DNA of 64,000 bases. It comes from Schistosoma haematobium. Taxonomy: Eukaryota > Platyhelminthes > Trematoda > Strigeidida > Schistosomatidae. The notes beneath the pieces were generated by a model. That model was not told the origin of the DNA and ran no database searches. It saw only the letters and a program-made list of their open reading frames with translations. Both the position numbers and the translations under genes were made by a program. Below are positions 32,960-44,035 of the stretch, piece after piece (position 1 is the stretch's first letter; each line of letters starts with the position of its first letter). Where the stretch lies: assembly GCF_000699445.3 (NCBI RefSeq), contig NC_067198.1:8492801-8556800 (forward strand), written 5' to 3'.

Positions 32960-34645
32960 AACTTACTGAACTTCAAAATCGTTAGTGAAATATGAGGTCA
33001 TATAATAAATTGATTATACCTGTAGATTAAAGACATGATTAGAATATGGCGAAAAAAAGCGTGATGTGTCGGAATTTAAACAAATAACCTCGACTTTACA
33101 ATTGCAAAGAAGACTATAAATTACTTAGATTTTGTGAATAAATGGTAATTCTGACGTGTATGGTAGTCTGTGGTAGCTTTTCTAGTTCGTATTTTCCTGC
33201 TTGTTTGTTTCCGGGTGTTCTCGCTTTCCGTTTACTTTTTTGTTGCATCTCAAGGTAACATGTATTGTCATGACAGCTGAATTGTTGCTTTACAACTTTG
33301 AATATTAGAATTTCACCTGAGTATCTGAATTCTTTCTCTCCCATCATGTGTGCGTGCGTGGAGATTATTGATGACGTTTGTTGGTTCCACCTCTTGTTTC
33401 GCATAGATCTCGTTCTTGTCGGAAGTTACTCCTAACCGTTCGGTAGACGGAATTACTGTGATTCATCTAAAATGATCGCAGACAGGTTGGTTGACCGATT
33501 AAGATATAAAATCAACCTGGTAACAGGGCTCTAATATCATTTTGTTTATTGTTGACAACTGGGAACAACTTTATTTCGCTCTTTTAAATAATTCTTTTTT
33601 TTTAAGCGGAAAAAAATGATGAATGACAATGTGTTAAAAAATCAGCCAAAGTGGATTATAATTAAGATTACAATTCCACAGTAAGTTATTAATTAATTAA
33701 TGGATAATGGTTACCGTTCTGCCCCATACGAACGGTTGATCTATTCTGACTTTTAGTTGTCAGGATTTCACATAGGATCAACCATATCTTGAGATGTGTT
33801 TATATTTTGTAACCAATAATTAGACGACAGTTCTACTAATATCAGTATCAATAGTATCTTCATATTTGTGAGTTAACCATAGTCAAACTCATTATTCGCG
33901 AAATTCCAACCGATAGCATCAAGGCTCACTATGGCACTGAAATCGCGGATTGATTGCAGTTGAAAATTTGGAACATTGAATGCAAACTTAGCTGACTAGA
34001 GATTACACTCTGTTGTAGGTTTTTACTTCTTTGGAGTCTCGGAGTAAGAGGAACCAGCTGTTTATTACTGCCTGGTTTTCATTAGTTGTCGTAAATTTTT
34101 TCGATTCCTAACGAAGACTGTCTCTACAACCTACTCAAATGAATGGAATTTCGCAGTTACACTCACCGTTTTCTGCTATTCTATCCACTTACGATATAAA
34201 CTTCCTATGCAAATGAGAAGACTGAAATCAGCAAGAAAACATAGTTTTCAAAATCAAACTGTGATGTACGAAAAACATGGCATACATACATTTGCTCTTC
34301 TGACCCAGACAAGGGGATATAAGCTGAAATGTTGGGTAGAACAATTGACTTTCATTAGTTGGTTTCCTCGTTTACAGCTTCTCATTTATCGTTCGGTTTT
34401 GAGATGTTTTACCAGCTCTACCAAGTAGTATGTTTACACTCAACCTGCCGTTTATCGATAGACATCAGTAGTATGTAACACTAATCGAAAGTGGAAATCC
34501 TGGTAGCAGAGGGTTAAGAAGATTAAGTTGAAGAGAATAGAAAGGAATTTCTAATAAGAATCATACAGAATGTGAAGAATAAGTGGTGGACATTTGCAAA
34601 TAAAGCATCCAATGTAATGTTTTCATATTTTACCGACACAAAAGT
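32960..34645. other. Intergenic, nothing recognised
   Basis: AT-rich. Frames at 33114-33404 (minus) and 34207-34428 (plus) show no family features. Confidence 0.45.
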
Positions 34646-34990
34646 TTGTCTCCCACTTGTGCAAAACGGGGTCCGGGGAGAGTGCAGCTATGCGGACGCC
34701 GCTGCGGGGTCGGGAGAAGAGGCGCTAGTTGGGGTGGTCTAGTGCAGGGAGTTGAAGTCAAGTGGATTGTTCTGATAGGGCGGCATTGGCTGTATATGGC
34801 TCAGCAAGTTGCAGGAGAGCGTGCATTGAACGTTTCAGGTGCTGGGTGGACATCAGGTTTTGATAGCCCTGCAGATCGACAGAGCTACAAAGGTCAACGA
34901 GCCACAGACGACGTTTCGACAGTGTGGTATAGATTGCAGTAAAGAAGGAAGTGGCACAGCGAGCAGAACAGCCGCAAGACCAACCGCTTA
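34646..34990 (+). other. GC-rich island with a 98-codon open frame
   Basis: The sequence from about 34660 to 34990 is clearly richer in G and C than its surroundings. The frame 34646-34942 is Gly/Arg-rich at the N-terminus and then reads YMAQQVAGERALNVSGAGWT. No family is recognised. It could be a repeat fragment from another source, part of a long-range element, or a chance frame favoured by base composition. No splice context was convincing. Confidence 0.3.
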
Positions 34991-35719
34991 AAGGGGGAAC
35001 GAATTTGGTGTAACTTATGTCGACAGAGAGCTGTTTTCTCGTCCATTACAAACCAACTCAATATTGTTGCTGTCAGAACTCTATCACTACTGAATTGTTG
35101 AAAGTTTGAAGCTAGTTTCGTAACCTTACAGTCAATAACCTTGTAGGGAAATCATTTTGTAGTATATTTATTTCAGAAATAAGGATAACGTTTATTTTAA
35201 TAATATTATTAGCTAGTGGGTAAACTTGAATTCTGTTCACATTTTAAATAACTGTCAGTTGATGAAGTATTAAAAACCAAAAATAAGTGCTGAATAATAT
35301 TTATTCTTTCCCTGTGGTTCTTACCACTATAAAACTTGCTATTAACGGATTGAAGTTTCAGTTTGATGAAATTCAAACTTGTAAAAAATTTGTATGGGGA
35401 TCGATATTATGATGGGAATGCATAGTGACACCAGATCCAAAGAGCTGACCGAAATCTATTTGGTTCGGCTAATAGGATTAGTGGACAGGGTACTTGGTCT
35501 TGCCATTATTAGGTGTTGAACATGTTATTACTAATCTATTTAAGTAATCTATGGTCCGCTAAATGGTTATTTTTATTCTGTTTAGATTTTAAGGATTTTT
35601 AGTATCCCGTTGATATTGAGGACTGCAGTTGATTAATCTCTGTTGCCATATGTGTTTCTTGGGCGAATTATTTTTATATAGCCATTTCGCTACAAGTTTT
35701 GTGTAATAGATGGGTTTTA
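34991..35719. other. Intergenic, nothing recognised
   Basis: AT-rich, no supported feature. Confidence 0.45.
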
Positions 35720-35900
35720 GCTAGTAGTGGAATCCAGGACTCGAGTTTCTCCGTATTTGGGACTTATCATTTGGATGTACGTGGACTCAGGTGTAGATAT
35801 TCACATTGAAACTTAAATTCAGTATCTTCCTCATCAAACCCTATCGGGTTAATTACTGAGCTACTGATTTTGAATTGCCACTGACTTGTTCAAAGGGTAT
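35720..35900 (-). mobile_element. Sm-alpha-type SINE, minus strand
   Basis: In reverse: CAGTAGCTCAGTAATTAACC and GGGTTTGATGAGG (tRNA-like half with decayed B box), then GTACATCCAAATGATAAGTC, CCAAATACGGAGAAACTC and GAGTCCTGGATTCCACTA. The hammerhead order is kept, including GAAAC and the CTGGAT helix I strand, but the CUGAUGA core is altered. Confidence 0.7.
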
Positions 35901-35962
35901 GTTATTTATATTACTAGTAGTAAGAGCTCGTAGTTTCCCATCGTTCATATCCAGGACTGGAA

Positions 35963-36247
35963 TTGTTTTGTTGTTATTATAGACAAAATCAATCTATTTC
36001 AAACAAAATTGAGCTTTCAAATTGGTCTACAGAAAATACAGTCAAACTGTCAGAGTTCAAATTAAGGGAGATATCAACAATAACCAGTTGTGGGCTTAGT
36101 TCGTACGAAATTGCAGAATGCACACAGTTAAGTAGTACTGTTTTAGCTAAAACAAAGATTTTAAACATATTACAGACTGACCTCTGTTTGTCAAGAAAAA
36201 TAGATAATTTTCATCGAAATACTCTAAATAGGTTCTGTTTTGTCTAA
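35963..36247 (+). CDS. Weak candidate exon, unidentified
   Basis: An open frame of 94 codons, Ser/Thr/Lys-rich, starting near a TTGTTATTATAG acceptor-like site (about 35973-35984). It contains KLSEFKLREISTITSCGLSS. No family, partner exon or donor can be assigned. It may be chance. Confidence 0.2.
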   Translation: MFCCYYRQNQSISNKIELSNWSTENTVKLSEFKLREISTITSCGLSSYEIAECTQLSSTVLAKTKILNILQTDLCLSRKIDNFHRNTLNRFCFV

Positions 36248-37129
36248 GTATGAAACTCTTCAGTAACGCAGACTCAAGAATACTGGCAAGATTAAATATT
36301 AAAACTTCCAGATTTTGATATGGAATGATATCAATGGAAAAAAGAACGAGCCGTGTTCTCAGCTTTAGTCACTTTATAATATGTATGGTACGACGTTCAT
36401 ACAGTGTTGTCAGTTACACTTGTCTCACTCACAGCATGATTAAACTCCATCATTAATGTCTCACCTTTAGAACTTCAAAAATCCATCTTAGAGTTAGTTG
36501 CCAAAGAGTTCAGGATATGTATCAAAAACTACCCTATTTTGGATGTATGGACCACTGAGTTGACATACGGTTACTTAAGATCTAGTATGCACCACCAGTC
36601 CATCGGTCGTAGGCAACGAAGAACATAGCATATATGCTCATCAGTTTAAGTCAAGACACCCCAGCACAGCTAGATAAAATTATCAAACAAATGTCAGAGT
36701 AAGAGTATCAGTAGTAGTAGGAAAGGCTGGGTATAGATAATATAATTTGAGAAGAAACAATGAATTCACTCAATAAATAGTATACAATGATTTCAAAACT
36801 CAGCGTCTAAAGAAAGGCAAAGAGTCAATGAATCATGACTAGTCCAGAATCACATCACTCAACATCTCTGATCATTAGTTGAGACAATCTTGTGGATCTC
36901 ATCGTCTAACTACATGACTCATTCCGAAAACAACTTGCTATGTGATGCCACATCTTAGCTATGTTTACCGTGAGACCTAAATATCGCACATTTAGTCCCA
37001 TTTAGAATCTTGAGTATATACTGCTGAATAGATCTAAAAGTGGGTATGACTGGCTTTCTCTTTAGTTAATAGAAATTAATGACAAGAAATCCTCACAAAC
37101 TATCGAACAATATTTTAATAGTAAGTAAA
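36248..37129. other. Intergenic, nothing recognised
   Basis: No supported feature. Confidence 0.45.
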
Positions 37130-37130
37130 T

Positions 37131-37230
37131 CGTGGATACGCACTGCTGAGGAGTTGCATACTAGGACGAAACGGCCGTCCGGTGCCTCGAAGTTTTCCAT
37201 GGTGGTCTAACTTTAATCAACACATGAATC
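37131..37230 (+). mobile_element. SINE fragment beginning at the hammerhead
   Basis: This copy starts abruptly at CGTGGATACGCACTG and lacks the tRNA-like half. It continues GTGGTCTAACTTTAATCAAC, the usual 3' tail of the second hammerhead SINE group. Confidence 0.75.
37140..37185 (+). ncRNA. Hammerhead ribozyme, core intact, helix II weakened
   Basis: Type I arrangement: GCACTG (37140-37145), core CTGAGGA (37146-37152), helix II GTTG/GGAC with a G-U pair and a mismatch, GAAA (37168-37171), helix III ACG/CGT around a 2 base loop, cleavage GTC ending at 37179, then CGGTGC pairing with GCACTG through one G-U. Residual cleavage is possible but would be reduced. Confidence 0.65.
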
Positions 37231-37741
37231 CAACTATTAAATAAATAACAAGCGAAAAAAACTTTTTCACTAAATATTCCCACTGAGACATTGAAAAGAC
37301 AAGTTGAGCGAAGAAATATTTTTCAATTAGTTCTTCATCAAGTCGATACCAATTATGATGGTGATGAGTCAGTTTAACAAAATAATGATCATTTAGTTAC
37401 ATATCATTTGGAAAATTCAAGATTAAGACTAAAGTGAATCTCCATAATCGGATAATTATTACAATTAGTTACATAATTAAAATTACGTGTAAATATAAAT
37501 GATTCCTGTCATCTGTAGAATTGATGATAAGTAATTAGTAGGACGGGTGCAGTGCAAATTAGATAATATGACTCATAAACGGGTTACGCAGGACTAGAAT
37601 TGGAAATTAAAATGTAAATGAAATCGAAGCTCGGAACAATTTTTAAGAGAAGAGAAAGGTTTTGAAACATGTGTGTTATATACGAGTGGAGATTAAATTA
37701 CAGGTAACTTCCGAGGACTATTCATGGACTAATATTCTTAT
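37231..37741. other. Intergenic, nothing recognised
   Basis: AT-rich, no supported feature. Confidence 0.4.
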
Positions 37742-38183
37742 TGTATAACTACTCAACAATTACACTATGTATATTTATATCCCTCTTATGACAAGCTTTA
37801 TTTTGGCCTATAATTTATTATTGTACGATTTACGGTTCTTAAGTTATGTTCAGTTTATTAACTACTGCCTCCCACATTCACAGCCACTTTTTGGGCTTAT
37901 TTGTGTACAAATATTATTTCCTATTTTATGGTACGTTGCGGTCTGTCTGGTTGATATATAAACCGAGTATGTTTGAAATAAACGATCTGCTCTGATTCGG
38001 AAGCTGGTATCTTGTTCTGGACTCAAGTGGAAGGGCTCGTAGGACATAGGACCAATAAGAACGCTAAACTGCCCACACCGGTTGAACGTCATTGGTTGGC
38101 CTAGTGTGAAGATTCGTATAAGTCGTATTCGGATTGGTAGATAAGTCGTGTGATCGAAAAGTCAGACATCCAAGGTCATAACA
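37742..38183 (+). repeat. LTR of a gypsy-like retrotransposon
   Basis: It starts TGTATAACTACTC and ends GGTCATAACA (TG...CA). GTTTGAAATAAACGATC at about 37972 is an LTR-style polyadenylation region. Directly after the end comes ATTGGCGACGGGGAT, a primer-binding-like site of the kind found after gypsy LTRs. The left edge is inferred. A related LTR fragment lies at 55738-56001. Confidence 0.65.
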
Positions 38184-38400
38184 ATTGGCGACGGGGATTT
38201 TGGCAAAAACAAAATAATTGGGAGACGCAAGGTCATAACAATGTGAAATCTAAGTAGAAGACCAAGGTATTTTCATAGGAATAAACTTTTTCGGTAAACG
38301 AAGGTCGGGGTTTTGGTGTATATGGCTTCTGCTATATGTAAGAATCGGATTCTGGAAAAATACAATAAATTTGGTGAAATTTTATAAATAAATTTAAACG
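38184..38400 (+). other. Primer-binding-like site and short leader after the LTR
   Basis: ATTGGCGACGGGGAT at 38184-38198 is followed by about 120 bp of leader and an ATG at 38321 (MASAICKNRILEKYNKFGE), possibly a Gag start, which stops at once. CAAGGTCATAACA of the LTR end is repeated at about 38227-38239. The rest of the element is missing. Confidence 0.45.
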
Positions 38401-38930
38401 CTGAAGTTCTATCTACTTAGTGAAACTTCATCAGCTGAGATGGCTGGGACACGTGTTTCGTATGCCCAACAACCGACTGCCTCGACGTGCGATGTTCAGT
38501 GGCATAGGAGTAGGTTGGAAAAAAGCTAGGGGCGGTCAGATCAAAACATGGCACAAGTCTATGAAGTCACAAGTGGACTGAGCCATGTTGGTAGGTGTAG
38601 ACTACCTGGTTGGGGACCGCGAGATGATAGCAACCGATGGTTAGAGACCCTGAATGACATGGCTCAAAGTCGTTTGCAATGGCGCAGGTGCATCCACTCT
38701 CTGTGTTCTCCCAAATTCTAATCTTCTGAATTCTTCATGTCCCTTTTTTTCCTCTTTCCAAATTTATTTCACAGGATTATACTCCTTGAATAACATCTTC
38801 AAACCCTAATCTTTCCGATTACTGCCTATACTCCTACCGCCTCTACCACTACGGGATTTCAATCGATCACTGCATCTGTGTGCTTATGTGGTATGGCAAC
38901 TCGGACTGATGTACGTACGTACGAAGTTCT
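38400..38930 (+). mobile_element. 5'-truncated RTE-like LINE fragment (copy E, third subfamily)
   Basis: Encodes only the C-terminal tail: QLRWLGHVFRMPNNRLPRRA, a WKKARGGQIKTW block and RLPGWGPRDDSNRWLETLND, ending near QWRRCIHSLCSPKF. It is related to copies B and D but clearly distinct. One frameshift or stop near 38580 interrupts it. It ends about 38930 after a GTACGTACGTACG tail. Confidence 0.75.
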
Positions 38931-39004
38931 ACGTTGTTACTGACTGATCTAATTGGTGACCGGTATCGACCAGATGCTCCAAGATAGAGCCTCTTATTAC
39001 ATGG

Positions 39005-39038
39005 TACTGATCAACACCCAGTGATCAATCAATTGTAA
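39005..39038 (+). repeat. Direct repeat, left copy
   Basis: CACCCAGTGATCAATCAATT plus GTAAA recurs at 40497-40530. The two copies flank the SINE-like block and LINE copy D. Confidence 0.8.
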
Positions 39039-39059
39039 ATACAGTTCAGTCCTACAGGA

Positions 39060-39270
39060 GATCATTCGCGGCCCGGATGGCTCAGTGGTAACATCTCTGG
39101 TTGTGAAGCTGAGTGACGCGGGGTGGAATAAGTCAGGGAGCATCAGTTCCCTCAAGATTACGGGTACACCTTGCTGGCGAGTGCCAAGCACGAGACTTAA
39201 GTTCAGGATTCCCTGTTGACTATTTTCAATCACCATCTTATCTCAACATAGTACATGCAATGTCGAGTCA
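39060..39270 (+). mobile_element. tRNA-like SINE of a third type
   Basis: CGGATGGCTCAGTGGTAACA followed by TGTGAAGCTGAGTGACGCGG resembles the 5' half of a tRNA with an A box. The expected GGTTCGAATCC is changed to GGGTGGAATAA. It is followed by ~150 bp that lead straight into LINE copy D. No hammerhead is present. Confidence 0.5.
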
Positions 39271-39276
39271 CCTAGA

Positions 39277-40435
39277 CTAGCTCTGATGAATGTAAGTAAT
39301 GGTGGTGTGGATCTGTTGCCTGGAGAAAGACTTCTCGACCTTGATTATGCGGACGATATTGTCTTACTGTGCGATAATGCCCAAGGCATGCAATCCGCAC
39401 TTAATCAGTTGGCAATCAGTGTCCGTAGGTATGGTATGTGCTTTGCACCTTCGAAGTGCAAAGTACTTCTGCAAGACTGGCAGGATTCCAATCCTGTACT
39501 CACCCTGGATGGTGAGCAGATAGACGTAGTCGAGAAGTTCGTGTATCTGGGTAGCTGCATAAGTGCTGGTGGGGGTGTGAGAGATGAGATCAATGCACGA
39601 ATAGTGAAAGCCAGAGCGGCTTATGCCAATCTAGGCCATCTTTGGCGCCTTCGTGATGTTAGTCTGGCTGTAAAAGGTCGGATCCACAACGCGTCGGTGA
39701 GAGCAGTTTTGCTCTATGCTTGTGAAACCTGGTCTCTCCGAGTTGAGGACGTTAGAAGACTCTCTGTGTTCGATCATCGCTGTCTCCGAAGGATTGCTGA
39801 CACCCAGTGGCAACACCATGTCAGTAATGCAGAGGTTCGGCATCGTGTGTTCGGGCACAGAGATGATAATTCAATTGGTGTCACCGTCTTGAAACACCGA
39901 CTTCGTTGGCTTGGACATGTTCTACGAATGTCGTCCCAGAGAACTCCACGTTGTGCACTATTTGCCGACTCTAGGACTGGTTGGAAGAAGCGGAGAGGTG
40001 GTCAGTGCATGACATGGTGTCGTGGCAAGAAAGAAAGCTGCAAAGGACTGGCTTGTGTCGGTCCTTCACGACTCCCTGGTTGGGGTCTGAGAGATGGTGC
40101 TACACAGTGGCTAGAGACGTTATCAGATATGGCTCAGAATAGAAGCCAGTGGCGATCCTACTGTAACCTTCTTTTACTTTCTTCATAAAAAGTGGTTGTG
40201 TCTCCCTTACCTGAAAGATTTCTTCTGATTGTACCTTTCCGTTCCTCATTATTACCATTATTATTACTACACTACCTTACACCAATCTCTTCGTTATTGT
40301 TCTCTTTTTCTTTTGCGCTCCTTAGTTTTTTTTTCTATTTCTCTTCGCATTCTCATTGTTTTGTGTGGCGCATATATATTGGCGCTCTCTTGTACCAATA
40401 TTCATGTGTTCAAATAAATAATAATAATAATAGTG
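39277..40435 (+). mobile_element. RTE-like LINE, copy D, 5'-truncated in the RT
   Basis: Same family as copy B. It begins in the middle of the RT (AGCTCTGATGAATGTAAG) and runs to a tail CAAATAAATAATAATAATAA. The coding part is uninterrupted, suggesting a younger copy than B. The stretch 39733-40309 appears identical to B 26346-26922. Confidence 0.88.
39286..40188 (+). pseudogene. C-terminal RT fragment of RTE copy D
   Basis: An open frame of 300 residues with LDYADDIVLLC (palm motif C intact), FAPSKCKVLLQDW, FVYLGSCISAGGGVRDEINA, ARAAYANLGHLWRLRD, RLSVFDHRCLRRIADTQWQH and LRWLGHVLRMSSQRTPRCAL. It ends at TAA 40188. The endonuclease, fingers and motif A are absent, so the encoded fragment has no activity despite the clean frame. 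The ATG at 39286 is an internal Met of the parent ORF. Confidence 0.88.
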
Positions 40436-40496
40436 ACCCCAGTGCAACTTGGTCGATAGGATTCTATCTGCACTAAGAAGGACCTGATATACATTA

Positions 40497-40530
40497 TATT
40501 GATCGCCACCCAGTGATCAATCAATTGTAA
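40497..40530 (+). repeat. Direct repeat, right copy
   Basis: CACCCAGTGATCAATCAATT plus GTAAA, as at 39005-39038. One or two differences lie in the preceding bases (GATCGC against GATCAA). Confidence 0.8.
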
Positions 40531-40702
40531 ACTTTATTTTATCCATTGGTTAAGCATGAAAGTTGGTGTTTAGAAATACGGTGATGCATTCGTCTAGTTG
40601 TGCGCCCAATATAAATAGCCCTGTAGGAGCATTTAAAATTGTAAATACGCATACAGGCAGAGGAACTACGTGATTCATCCTAATTTATGAAATTACTATT
40701 GT
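40531..40702. other. Spacer left of the Penelope-like relic
   Basis: No GIY-YIG endonuclease sequence could be found here, although it would be expected next in minus-strand order. Confidence 0.4.
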
Positions 40703-41340
40703 CTAGCTGAATAACTTAGAACATAATCTTGCCGGATTAAATGTAAGTTCTAGGGCCTTCTGTATATGTCGAGCTACTATTTCGCTGGATATATCACCTT
40801 TGAACTGTAATTTCAAGAAATATATGCTTTTTGACTTGGTTGTAGACATATGTTTCATTAAGCACTTTGATGAGTATCCGTACTTAAGCAACAAATTCTG
40901 AATAAGTTCCTCTTCAAGACTATCTTCAGAACAAGTAATTTTGGCTTTGTGGACCAAATATTTGATTAGGTTTCTCTTACATTGTAATGGGATAAAGCTA
41001 GAAAAGTGTGTATATTGGCTTTGCGTTGTCCGTTTGCGATAAACACTTCTTATGAGCCCATCAGTTCTCACCAATAAGACATCTAGAAAGGGGATGGTAT
41101 CGTACTTTTTTTTATTCCATTGTGGAGTTGATTACTTGGTAGACTCTATAAAATGTTTGTAGTAGGCTCTGAGTTTCGCTATTGTCTTTTGTAACTATAA
41201 ATGTGTCATCCATGTATCAACAATAAAATTCTAGCTTGTCTACCACTCCTTTTAAAGGACCGTTTTCTAATTTTGCCGGAAAGAAATCGGCTAGGATTGA
41301 ACCTAATGGTGATCCCATAGCGGCACTATCGTATTTTCTG
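40703..41340 (-). pseudogene. Penelope-like RT palm and thumb remnant
   Basis: The largest open part (41074-40703) is the post-palm region: VRTDGLIRSVYRKRTTQSQY, FIPLQCKRNLIKYLVHKAKI and IYFLKLQFKGDISSEIVARH. Upstream, in another frame, are GSPLGSILADFF and YMDDTFIV, the B and C motifs with both palm Asp residues kept. A stop sits just before YMDD. The parent protein copied element RNA at exposed DNA ends. Confidence 0.8.
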
Positions 41341-42430
41341 TAGAGTTCTTTATTAAACAAAAAATGTAAATTCCTTTAAAGAGGAGACAGGAATGTCAAT
41401 TTCCATTTACCGATTTTGTAACTCACTACATAAGAAATCAACTGTTTTTATAACAGGCGTGTTTGTAAATAAGAAAGACATCACGTGATATGAATTTATT
41501 ATTCACCTAATATTTAGTTCTGTCAACAAATTCAAAACTCTTACACCGTGCTGTACGATTGTAAGGTGAGTTTACGAGATCTAGGACTGGACGAAGTGGT
41601 AAACCAGTTTCACGTACTTTCGGTAGACTGTAAAGTCTGTGTCATTGTACTCGTGGGTCTAAGTGTTGTGTATAAGTTCTTGGAGATTGTACCACTTTGT
41701 TTCAGACTACTTAATCATTGGGTCAACTATCGTACGGTCTTCTCTGTGGGGTCGTCCTTATAAGCCAATTTCTAAAATTTAGTATGGTCACCGAGAATTG
41801 TATTCATTTTTTCTGTACAGACTATTTTGTCTATCAGAACTATTCCTGATCCTTTATCAAGTTTAGTAAGCACTAGGTTTTAAATCGTTGTTAGTTTATA
41901 TATAGATAATCTTTGTGCCTTTTAGTCAGAATATTATATGTACTTTGGTTACAGCTGATTTATTTATAATAACGATCTACTAAAGTGGACTTTAACCTTT
42001 CTACCTCTTCGTCATGCAGTGGTATAAGATCTCGTTTTTTCGAACTGAACTTGAGACAATACTTCAAGATTATTCACATCAAGATGAACACTTGAAAAAT
42101 TGTAGACGTATCTATTTGGATCTGGTGTAAATTTCATTTCTAGGCTCTGACTTTCTTGACTTTAAATCAATTGGATTTTTTCTTACTACTTGAATCACGT
42201 AGTCTGAAAAATGTTTTCTTTAAGTGATCTAGAGGTTCTTCGACTTCGTATGATCGTTCGCCAACATTTTTCGCCAATTCGGTAATACAAGATTTTATTG
42301 AGTCACGTTAATACAAAGCATATCGTTTCAATATCCGTCTGGTCGAAGTTTATTACGACAGGGTTTTCTAGTAAGCCTTAGGATATCTGTTAGTTTATAA
42401 ACTCTACACATATATTCGCTTCACTGAGTC
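40703..42430 (-). mobile_element. Penelope-like element relic, minus strand
   Basis: Penelope-type RT blocks occur in the right order on the minus strand: LPKVRETGLPLRPVLDLVNS with PYNRTAR (about 41650-41535), HVMSFLFTNTPVIKTVDFL (about 41485-41430), DSAAMGSPLGSILADFFPAK (about 41332-41275), YMDDTFIVTKDN (about 41220-41185) and the frame 41074-40703 with RSVYRKRTTQSQYTHFSSF. Multiple stops and frameshifts are present. The C-terminal GIY-YIG endonuclease is absent. Schistosome Penelope elements (Cercyon-type) are the likely source. Confidence 0.8.
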
Positions 42431-42779
42431 TTGGGTTATATTTCCTATTTTTTGAGTCATGGATAATATTATTTATGATAATTAGTGATTTCCGATTGTT
42501 CCGTTTTGAAATTCAGTGGATTCATGCAATTGACAGTATTTAATAATTAAAAGAGATAATTTTAATATGATGACGTAGACAATTGATTTATTATTTATAA
42601 GTTTACTTTAAATATAAATGTTATTATGTAATAGAATATGAAATAATTCATCGGTTAATTTTATTATCATATAAATATACGTCCATCAATACAATTAATC
42701 CTATTTTCTGTTATTCAGATAATATATAGAATATTATATACCATTATGTGTTCGAATTATATTCGTTGTTGATATTTAA
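42431..42779. other. Very AT-rich intergenic stretch
   Basis: No supported feature. Confidence 0.45.
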
Positions 42780-42925
42780 GACTGAAGCAAAGGATATTAG
42801 ATTCAAGTCCCGATGTGGATTCTGGCACTAGGAAGCGTGTACATCCATCTGATAATTCATATATACGACAAAGTGCACCTTCGTGATTAAGCTGTAAGTT
42901 TTAAGGCGACTATCATATGTTAGAG
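42780..42925 (+). mobile_element. Sm-alpha-type SINE, plus strand, degenerate
   Basis: GATTCAAGTCCCGATGTGG (B-box-like), then GTACATCCATCTGATAATTC and ATATACGACAAAGTGC resemble the Sm-alpha hammerhead. The core is partly kept (CTGATAA) and GAAA is changed. Confidence 0.55.
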
Positions 42926-43954
42926 TGGTTAAAGCACTTTACCTTCAAAATTCGTTATACATAATTCGTTACTGTTTGTTAATTATATTGAACTTGTCCT
43001 ATTTCCCAGTTCCATACTTTAGTCAGCATAAAGATGAAATGGACTGATTGTATTGCTTTGTGAGTGATACCAATTTCAGAATGATAGTAATGACCGTTCG
43101 GATATTTTTTGGGGTTTTTACAGGATAATTTCGTAAACGTAAGGTGATGTGGTCTGCAGTTTGATCTATAAATGTATGTTTCTAACACATAACCAGCCAA
43201 GATATGAAGTGTGAGAAGACAAACGCTGTGTGTGAAGCTTTATGATTGAAAGAATCCGAATAAAGTTCTTACAACTGGTTAGTTATTTTGATAGATAGGA
43301 CTGAGAAAATGTAAGGGATAGGTGTTCTAATTCGTTACAAGAGCCCACCAACGTTCGTATTTCACTGTGTAGCTTCCAGAAGTTGTACGATCTGTCTGGT
43401 CTTGTTTGAAATGTCATAAGATGACTTGATATCTTTCGATGACGTCGCTGGGGTAACTGTGATTATGAATTACAGACAATTTGGGTTTTTTCCAACTTCT
43501 CATAAAATAAAATTTCTGTACAGTAAAAAGAACTATTTATGTGTGCTGTTGGATTGCTACTGGTTTTATTTAATATTTGATATATGTGATTTGGGCTTGC
43601 TTTTGTTTCCACTTTGATGATCAATACGTCTGAGAACGAAACACAGTTACTTACCTGTAAATATAACTTCATAGGTAGTATCGTTAACTAACTTTGGTTA
43701 CTTTCAATTCTACCTCTCTTAATGCCAATAAATAAGTGGTTTACGTAATGAAGGACACCAAACAGCTATACATATAATGTTGTATTTATGCGGAAATACA
43801 AACTGATTAAAATTAGATGAATTATAAACTGTCCAGGTGATTGGCGTTTACTAATTGCTAATATCGACGACAAATTTTCAGACAGTGTTAGTGTTTGATC
43901 ACTTAACTTAATTAAATTTGAAGGAATCTGCACCAACTTCCTGCTTTTCATCCC
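42926..43954. other. Intergenic, nothing recognised
   Basis: AT-rich. The frame 43426-43617 has no family features. Confidence 0.45.
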
Positions 43955-44035
43955 CGGTAGTGTCACTGATACACACTACTGAAAGGTTTTAAAATAGGAT
44001 AAAATAACTGTCCAGTGCTTTCCGTTGTTCGATAG
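43955..44035 (+). mobile_element. Hammerhead SINE remnant, plus strand
   Basis: CACACTACTGAAAGG, then AATAGGATAAAATAAC, then TGTCCAGTGCTTTCC keeps the framework of the second hammerhead SINE group with a damaged core. Confidence 0.5.

Noticed and set aside
38321..38390. Gag gene after the 37.7 kb LTR
   Set aside because: The frame after the ATG stops within about 20 codons and LINE copy E begins soon after, so only a possible start remains.
39286..40188. Clean 300-codon frame as a host gene
   Set aside because: It is the C-terminal part of an RTE reverse transcriptase, with a 5' truncation and an internal Met as start.
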